From positions 17,861,383-17,925,382 of the forward strand of contig NC_092808.1 in assembly GCF_040954645.1 (NCBI RefSeq): a stretch of 64,000 nt of DNA, given 5' to 3'. This document shows positions 56,832 to 64,000 of the stretch, piece after piece. The notes under the pieces are model-generated. The model was not told the origin of the DNA, searched no databases, and saw only the letters and a list, made by a program, of their open reading frames with translations. The stretch is from Diabrotica undecimpunctata. Lineage: Eukaryota; Arthropoda; Insecta; Coleoptera; Chrysomelidae. Each line of letters opens with the position of its first letter. Position 1 is the stretch's first letter. A program made the translations under genes and the position numbers.

Positions 56832-59387
56832 ATGGAAGATAGAGCCCACAGAATTCTTCAGCTTGCGCTGAGCGGTAAACAAAACGTGAATAATGAATCC
56901 TCATCAGTGGAAAATATTTCTAGTAAACGTAAGTATTTCTAATGATAAATAATAAGTTTAACTACATTATAAAGACAAATGTTTTGAATTTACGGTGACG
57001 ATCTTTAACATTCGTACGCCATTTAATAGAAAAGTTATACCTAATGAATTTAAAATAAAAAAAGGATGAATTATTTTGTTCTTGTTATATAAGATACGGA
57101 GTCATTTATAATAGCTGATATTATTGTTTTAGAAAAGTAAAAGAAATAAATCTCAAAGCTCTTGTCAATGTATTTCTCTTTTTTGCCTGTACATCTTTTT
57201 TTTTATTGTTTTAGACTATCTTGAGAGTCAGAATTCGGATGAGGCTATGGCTGTACGGATCACATCACCGTCTTTGTTAGATATATCTTACAACTTTGTT
57301 AACCTGCAGGAGGATACAACTGAAATGCAGCTAAATGCAGCTGCTGTTGTTTCAGATGTACCTAAAGACATACCTTCTTCAAGTAGCAGCTTGCTTATTA
57401 ACGAAATTAAGCAACCACCACTGGAGCTCAATTCATCTACAAGTACCATACACCAAGACGAGGAAGATCCATTTGAATATTCGGGAAGTTCATTTGTTCC
57501 TAGCATTAATTCGAGTACTGATAATGATTTTGAAATCACAAATGAGGGTGAAGATGAAAATGAAAAAGAGGTCATGGTAGCCGATTATCAAAGCAAAGGT
57601 AAGAAACGTTTAAGGAACGAAAGTACGTGGCAACGAAACGAACGAAAAAAGAAGAGGATGGCAGGCCAACAATATAAATCTTCCAAAACTAAAAAGACTA
57701 TAAAGGAAAGGAAGGTTGGAGAGCCTTGTAGAAACTGCCGTTTAAAATGCAATGAAAACATCTTAGGTCCTCAGAGAGCACAAATTCACCGACAATTTTG
57801 GAATCACGAGACAACCATAAATCAAAAAAGACAGTTTTTATGTTCTTGTCTTGAAAAAATGTGTATCAAAAGAAAAAGAGAACGAACAGGTGCTCGAGCT
57901 GGAAAACGCCATTGTAACTGGAAATATTTTTTTACCATTGAAGGAAAGAGGTTTCAAGTTTGCAATAAGTTCTTTTTGCGTACTCTAGATATTTCTCAAT
58001 CTTTTGTTAGATGTGCACTTGAAAAAATGCAAAGAAGTGGAGTTGTAGAATGTGACAAAAGAGGAAAGCAGCCATCTATAAATAAAGTAAAGAATGAGGT
58101 AAAGGACAGGATTCGTGAGCATATAATGGCCTACCATGTGAAGAATCACATTATAGTCGAAGAAGGATGGCGAAAAAATATTTAGGAGGTCACTTAAATA
58201 TTTCTACAATGTTTAGGATGTTTAAGGAAGAGTGTGATTTGAAAAACATTCCTTCGGACGAAGTAGGCAAAGAATGGCTTTACAATCACATTTTTAATAC
58301 AGAATTTAATTTATCGTTCGCTGTTCCTTCAAAAGATACTTGTGATAAATGTGATGAATTTCTAATCAATCTAAGACAGTCAAACTCTGAAGCTGAGCGA
58401 GAAACATTACAAGTGCAGTATAACGCTCATTTGTTAGAGGCCGATAAACGGTACAAATTGAAACAGATAGACAAGGAGATGTCCATCAATAACCCTGGAC
58501 AAAAAGTTTTAATGATAGATTTACAAAAATGTCTTCCTTGCCCAAAGCTAACTAACTCTCAAAGTTTTTACAGTCTAAAACTCTGGTGTTTTAATTATAC
58601 AATTTATGATTCAACGGAAAAACAGGCGAACTGTCTAATGTGGGATGAATCAATTGCTGGCCGAGGTGGAAACGAAATGGCCTCATGCTTGGTCCAATAC
58701 ATTCATTCATTACCTCAAAGCACAACTTCGGTTGTTATTTGGACCGATAACTGCCCATCCCAAAACCGGAACATACAAATGATTATGTGCTACTTTTATC
58801 TACTTTCGAGATATCCATATATAAAAGAAATAACTCACAAATTCCTTTTGCGCGGGCATACGCACATGGAGGTGGACAGTATACATTCAGTTATAGAACG
58901 AGAAGCTAAAAAATGTCCTAATTTTCAAATTATTACTCCATGGGATTGGTTACAGTTGGCTAGAATTTCCGGAAAAAACAAAGATTTCAAAGTGTATGAA
59001 ATGACAACGTCTAATTTTAAAGACTTTAATAAACTGTACAATTCTTGCGATTCACCATTTCAAAATAAAAAGAAAACTGAGAACAACGAAAAATTTTTAA
59101 TTTCACAAGCAGTATGTATGCAATTCAGACAAGAAAATCCTGGGATTCTGTACTTTAAAACAGACTTCGATTTGGAATTTCAGAGTGTAGACTTTAACCG
59201 AAGAGTTGGTAGAAGAAATAATCAATCTTTAGAAGATTCTCTGGTTTCCTTGAGAGATACCTTAAATCCGATAAGTACTAAAAAATTCAATGATCTTCAA
59301 AAGCTGCTAAAGTGGGTTCCAGCGAGGTTTCACTATTTTTTTCAGACTCTAGTACATAAAGACACAATTCAGATTACTGATAATTAG
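56832..59387 (+). CDS. DUF7869-family putative transposase, two exons, one frameshift
   Basis: Exon 1 is 56832-56928 (ATG, donor GTAAGT); exon 2 is 57215-59387 (acceptor TTTTAG, stop at 59385). The N-terminal third is acidic/Ser-rich, then basic (RNERKKKRMAGQQYKSSKTK). Next is a Cys-rich block (CRNCRLKC, FLCSCLEKMC) and FKVCNKFF-like VCNKFFLRTLDISQSFV with DKRGKQ. The frame shifts at an A6 run (58173-58178), joining an upstream ..EEGWRKN frame to a downstream KKYLGGHLNISTMFRMF frame. The C-terminal part has DTCDKCDEF, VLMIDLQKCLPCPKL, GGNEMAS, VVIWTDNCPSQNRN, FLLRGHTHMEVDSIHSVIE and a final ARFHYFF. The three acidic positions (MID, WTDN, MEVD/VIE) suggest an RNase H-like DDE/D nuclease; this is inference. 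Total about 757 codons. Confidence 0.8.
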
Positions 59388-59989
59388 CGGACGTAGCCCT
59401 GCATTTGTTTAGTTTTTAATTATTATTTTGTTACGTACTTCAAAAGTTATTGTTAAATTTTTTACTTAATAAAAATACAGTTACTTTACGACCATTTCTG
59501 TTTTTTAATTAAACTTTTTTCTAGTTTTTTTTTACTTGCTCGTATTAATGGTTTTGTTACAAACACTTCCGTATAGTATTTTTAATTCTGTATATCCAAA
59601 TATTTCCTTAATTTTGTAAAATAGGTATGATGTTTTCCATAATGGAGATTTTGCCACAAGATAGGTGGAAAAATTAATGTTAAGTCACAGTCAAAAATTT
59701 ATTTTTCAGAGCAAAAATATGTAAAGTCCATTTTTTTCAAAAACAGTAGTATTCAAAAAATTTTTTTTTAGTGGTAAAAAGAACAATGATTATTATTCAT
59801 ATTTGAAAGAATTTGCTAAATAAAATTTAATGTATTAAATGGAAAATGTTACAAAACAGTAAAAATAATTTTTATTTTCGCTCTCCTGTAAAATTTATAA
59901 TTTGTGACTTAATACACTTTTGTTCTGAGGTACGGATTTAATTATGACAAGTGCATGTTATATCAATAAGCAGGGTGGGATATTTTTTC

Positions 59990-61403
59990 CAATTTATCTG
60001 GTTTGTGCTCGTTCTTTTCTACATATCCTCAAAGAACAAAAATTTTGGATGATGTGGTTAATAGAAAAGACCTCATTGCAGTTATGGACATTATACAAAG
60101 TACTTCACATGATTTGTCATCCATTAATCAAGCAAATGGTTATAAATTAAAGCTCCAGGATAAACATTTTGTATTTTGGTTATTTATTTTTAATAAAATA
60201 ATGTCTCACGTTGAAATTATTTTTCATCAATTGCAAAAATTATGCACTGATTCTGTTAAGGTGAAAAAAGATTTGGAGGATTTTGAAGCAGCAATTCAAG
60301 GTATAGCAAATTGACGTCATTACTGATAACATTCAAGAAGAAATAAACACATCACGGAGACAAACGTATAATGATAATGATGAACCAACAAAAAAAGGCG
60401 CGAATTGAAGAGGACAGGCTCAGTAGAAAACGGAAAGGTTTAGAGATATGCGATGCAGTTTTGTTAGTTACCAATAAAAACAAGGTTTACCTTCTCTGAA
60501 CATTTAGTTGCTTCCAATTTATTTATGTCGGAGAAGTTTTCTGCTTATCAGCATCATTTCTTATTGAAACATGCAGACAATTTTGGTTTTTAAACAAAAC
60601 TCGGCTTAAAACTGAATTACAAGTACTGTATCAGAGAGACGAATTAAGTATTATCTCTGGAACAGTTCCGCTATCAGTTTTATTAAATGATGTAGGTCGC
60701 TAGAAATTACCTAAGCTAAGCTAATGTCGAATAAAGATGATCAACCGACGATAACCATCCAAGGAACAAAAGTGGAACATGTAGAAGAATACATATATCT
60801 GGGTCAGAATATCAAGGTAAACAAAGAAAACCAAACTACCGAAATAAGCAGACGAGTAAGAATGGGATGGGCCGCATTTGGAAAACTCTCATATATACTG
60901 AAAGACAAAAAGATACCCCAAAACCTTCGAACCAAAGTGTTCGATTCTTGTATCCTTCCCGTTCTCACTTACGGAGCACTTACGAAACTGGCCACCGTAC
61001 GATGCGAAGAGACCAAGAGGAAGACCTCAAATGCGCTGGAGCGACGATATCAAAAGAGTCGCAGGACCAATGTGGAAACGCCTAGCACACAACAGGGATG
61101 AATGGCGAGAAATGGGAGAGGCCTTTATTCGACAATTCGGATAGAAAAAGGGCTAAAAAAAAAAAAAAAAAATTAATTACCATTAATATGTCAACATCTG
61201 AAGCAGAACGTTGTTTTTCGATGTTAAAACGAATTAAAACATTCCTTAGAAATGCCATGAAGGAAGAACGACTTAGTGCTTTAGGTATGCTATCTTCAGA
61301 AAAACATTTTGTAAATGGCATTGATAATTTTAATAATAAAGTGATTAAAAATTTTGCAACCAAAAAAGAAAGAAGGGTGGACTTCATATATCGGAAACTT
61401 TAA
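59990..61403 (+). pseudogene. hAT transposase remnant (ZMYM1-like), interrupted
   Basis: YPQRTKILDDVVNRKDLIAV, GYKLKLQDKHFVFWLFIFNK and LCTDSVKVKKDLEDFEAAIQ come from the central domain; TRLKTELQVLYQRDELSIIS and GTVPLSVLLND follow around 60600-60690. After a 463-bp retroelement insertion it resumes with ITINMSTSEAERCFSMLKRI, KTFLRNAMKEERLSALGMLS and SEKHFV, the hAT C-terminal dimerisation domain, to a stop at 61401. The N-terminus is missing and frameshifts occur. Confidence 0.87.
60712..61174 (+). mobile_element. RTE-type 3' fragment with poly(A), inserted in hAT
   Basis: AATTACC at 60705-60711 and 61175-61181 is the target duplication. Joining the flanks across it gives LEITINMSTSEAERCFS, an intact hAT motif. 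The insert encodes IQGTKVEHVEEYIYLGQNIK, EISRRVRMGWAAFGKLSYIL and VFDSCILPVLTYGA. A frame change and the RGRPQMRWSDDIKRVAG-type tail follow, ending MGEAFIRQFG before A18 at 61155. Confidence 0.9.
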
Positions 61404-61619
61404 AAGTGATATTAAACAACTTTATACGTGTGTGTAAATACTGGAATAGTGTTATTTTTATAATTTTGTTAATAGACTTTAGATACTAAATCGTAATAAC
61501 AAATTTTAAGTACATCAGGATCCGTGCATTAAGATTTAGATCTAGAGATTAATACACTTTTAATAATAAATCGAAGCCAGCGATCAACGATAGATTTTAG
61601 AATCACAAATCGAGTGATA

Positions 61620-63700
61620 ACACCGTCACAAGTACTTGATGTCAGAGCCCTAACATCTGCTAACCTGGGGACCGATCACAACCTTGTTTTATGCAAGATG
61701 CTACTAGAACGTCCACAACGAAACAGAAAAGCCCCAATGCTCATCGAAAACACAATATAGAGTCGCTAGCAACAAAGAGTACAAAACTCCTTTATGAGAA
61801 CAGGATTACCAGCAAACTAAAAGAGATTGAGTTACAACCAGAATGGGGAGTAGAAGATACTTGGCAAAAACTCAGGAAATGCATCAACCAAGCAGCACAA
61901 GAAGCAATTGGAAAGCGGAAAATTAACACGAGGGCGATAAACCACACCAAACCGTGGTTTTGTCAAGAGGTAAAAGAACTCTCTGAATTAAAACGCAAAT
62001 GCTACCTGAGATATAAAAGCACACAATCGGAAGAAGCTCTCGCAGAATATGTCCCAGTAAGAAACGAAGTAAACGCAAAAATAAAATCAATCAAAAGAGA
62101 ACATTGGACTAAATTCACCAGCGACATGGACTACGATCTACATGGTACCCAAAAGAAAGTATGGAAAATGCCTCGGAACAGGAAAAAACCAGTTAACGAG
62201 TTCGTGCAGACCAAGGGAGTACCTATAGAGACATGGCAACAACATTTTAAGGAGCTATATGATGCTGAAGAAACGCTGAACATAAACGAATACGAAGCAG
62301 ATATAAGTACTACAATCAATGACGAAGAGGTAGAAGCAAAGATCAAGAAGCTAAAAAACAGAAAATCACCTGGAACAGATGGTATACCCAATGAACTCTT
62401 AAAATATGGAGGCTCTGAACTTGCACAACTGTCACAACTATTTAACAAAATCTTAAACGACACAGAAACACCAGAGGAATGACATAAGAGCATCACAATT
62501 CCCATATTTAAAAAAGGACAAAAAACTTACCCACAAAACTACAAAGGAATAACCCTCTTAAATACAACGATGAGACTTTTCACAAGTATTCTTAAGGACA
62601 AATTGGAAAGGCAAATCACTAATGCTGAAGAACAATGAGGTTTTACAAGAGGGCGGTCTATAACAGATGCAGTATTCATAATAAAACAAATAAAAGAAAA
62701 AGCTATAGAGTTCGGCATGCCAGCGTATATTTGCTTCATTGATCTGACGAAGGCGTTTGACATGGTTCGCCTGGGAGACATTCTAAATATATTAATAGAA
62801 AATAAAACACCGACCAACATAACAAAGATAGTCCATAACCTAAATAACAACAATGTAACCAAAGTTAGAGTAGGAGACCAATTCACTGAAAATATTCCAA
62901 CACCGAGAGGAATTAGAAAAGGCGACAGTTTAAGTCCCTTGTTTAACCTACTTATGGGCCAAATTATAAACAAAGTAACATCTCTCAATCTCGGATACAG
63001 AATGGACAACAAAAGAATTGGTATGGTGTGTTACGCAGATGATGCAGCAATTATTGCCGAATCAGAAGATGATCTTCAGAGACAGCTCTTTCAGTTCTTT
63101 CAAATAAGCCGCCAACTAAATATGACCATTTCTACCAACAAAACTAAATGTATGACAATAGCAAAAGATCCGTTCAGATGTAAGTCAGTGGTTGAGAACA
63201 ACCCCATAGAACAGGTGATGTAATTCAGATATCTGGGCATAGATATATCAAGCACACACGACCCAATAAAGTACCTAAGGAGTCAGATCAACAAAGCATC
63301 TGCATTGTCGGGATGTCTGCGGGAGATAGTCTGGTCAAATCCGTATATGTGCACATAATTAGAATCTACAAGATTTGCATACAACCGATCATGATATATG
63401 GCATAGAAGTGCGCGAAGATACCAACAAAACGAAACAGATGCTAAGGGTTGCCGAAATGAAAACCCTAAGAACAATAGTGGGCAAAACAAGAAGAGACAG
63501 GGTGAGATATACAAACGTCAGAGAGCAGTGCAAAATTCAAGATATTGTAAAATGGGGAAGGCAGCGTAAGAGGATGTGATACAATCATGTAAGACGAATA
63601 GATGAGAATAGACTCTCAAAAATTGCCCTAGAAAACAACCCGCCCGGTTCAAGACCTCCTGGAAGACCACCTAAAAGATGAAGGGATAGTTGGCAATCTA
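61620..63700 (+). pseudogene. RTE-type element: endonuclease end and full RT, degenerate
   Basis: DVRALTSANLGTDHNLVLCK is the endonuclease C-terminus. A long linker follows (NHTKPWFCQEVKELSELKRK, VWKMPRNRKKPVNEFVQTKG), then KIKKLKNRKSPGTDGIPNEL, ITIPIFKKGQKTYPQNYKGI, FTRGRSITDAVFIIKQIKEK and AYICFIDLTKAFDMVRLGDI. Next are RGIRKGDSLSPLFNLLMG and GMVCYADDAAIIAESEDDLQ (YADD at about 63034), then RYLGIDISSTHD, IQPIMIYGIEVREDTN and PPGSRPPGRPPKR. Stops at 62480, 62637, 63221 and 63578 inactivate it. Confidence 0.92.
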
Positions 63701-63869
63701 CCTCCCAGGAAATTAACCAGAAGCAGCTTCAGAATTAAACAGATCGAAAGATCTCCAAGAGGTAGAAGAAGAAGAAGTACATCAGGAGTAAATACTGGTG
63801 GTAAGTTGAGTAAGTAACTGTTTTGATAAATTTTGGTCAATTTCTTGACACCCCAGAAATAGTAGATAC

Positions 63870-64000
63870 ATATATAAGATAAAAGTATCTGCGACTGCGT
63901 CCTCGGCAAATTATTCAAGATGTCACTGTACTTAATAAACTATCAGTAGGAAGCGACCACAGACCAGTAAGAGCTAGAATAACGATAAACCTACAAAAAG
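63870..64000 (+). pseudogene. RTE-type endonuclease C-terminus, continues beyond window
   Basis: RQIIQDVTVLNKLSVGSDHR then PVRARITINLQK is the closing strand of an APE-type endonuclease, with the catalytic SDH motif. It runs off the right edge. Confidence 0.7.

Larger units (their letters stand above)
56345..59936 (+). mobile_element. Near-complete DNA transposon encoding a DUF7869 protein
   Basis: The terminal inverted repeats are about 38 bp: left CCGTACCTCAGAGCAAAACT then GTATTAAGTCC; right, read inward, CCGTACCTCAGAACAAAAGT then GTATTAAGTC. The element is about 3.59 kb. Within 300 bp of the left end, six copies of a TTAAGTCCA-like motif occur, and related motifs lie near the right end. 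It carries one spliced gene. It lies between RTE sequence and a hAT remnant. The exact target duplication is ambiguous in the AT-rich flanks (GAATT / TTTAA). Confidence 0.85.

Noticed and set aside
63000..63580. Functional host gene for a reverse transcriptase-like protein
   Set aside because: Several in-frame stops; typical decayed RTE element.

Overview
The window is eukaryotic and almost certainly from an insect with an AT-rich, repeat-swollen genome, most likely a beetle. The evidence is spliced GT/AG genes, insect-type versions of Plk4, prefoldin 4 and Daxx, tens of decayed non-LTR retroelement fragments, and piggyBac, Tc1/mariner, pogo, hAT, Ty3/gypsy, BEL/Pao and Penelope remnants. The species assignment is inference. 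No prokaryotic feature, CRISPR array or canonical rRNA/tRNA gene was seen.

Three host genes can be supported. (1) The last four exons of a Plk4/SAK kinase gene lie on + at 1..8354; they encode part of the central polo-box region and the C-terminal polo box, and the kinase domain lies upstream of the window. (2) Prefoldin subunit 4 is a single exon on - at 13008..13418. (3) A complete 7-exon Daxx histone chaperone gene lies on + at 13976..39281 and codes for 549 aa. Every splice junction keeps the frame, and the helical-bundle and histone-binding domains align with human DAXX. Pfdn4 and Daxx are divergent, with 557 bp between their start codons. Plk4 and Daxx introns make up most of the left 39 kb and are filled with nested mobile elements.

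Layout: 1-8.4 kb Plk4, with a piggyBac element split by a DD37E Tc1-like element, and an antisense DUF7869 relic. 8.6-13 kb holds a foldback element, a Jockey fragment, a MITE and repeat copy A. 13-39 kb is Pfdn4 and Daxx; Daxx introns hold pogo, a tRNA-derived SINE, Jockey, RTE, Tc1, gypsy, BEL/Pao and Penelope pieces. 39.9-42.7 kb is a Jockey element with two small insertions in ORF2. 44-47.8 kb holds a Tc1-like relic with a very wide D-E spacing, a second DUF7869 relic and a small piggyBac derivative. 47.7-55.5 kb is a 3.88-kb tandem duplication whose unit carries a hammerhead-ribozyme motif inside a 411-bp inverted-repeat element. 56.3-59.9 kb is a nearly intact DNA transposon encoding a DUF7869 protein. 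60-61.4 kb is a hAT relic interrupted by an RTE tail. 61.6-64 kb holds two further RTE elements.

The two most interesting items are the near-complete DUF7869 transposon, with terminal inverted repeats and an array of subterminal repeats, and the hammerhead ribozyme motif within an inverted-repeat-bounded short element. A second, degenerate hammerhead-like fold occurs in the foldback family at 8.9 and 20.5 kb. All assignments are by eye from translated motifs and repeat comparison; no database search was run.
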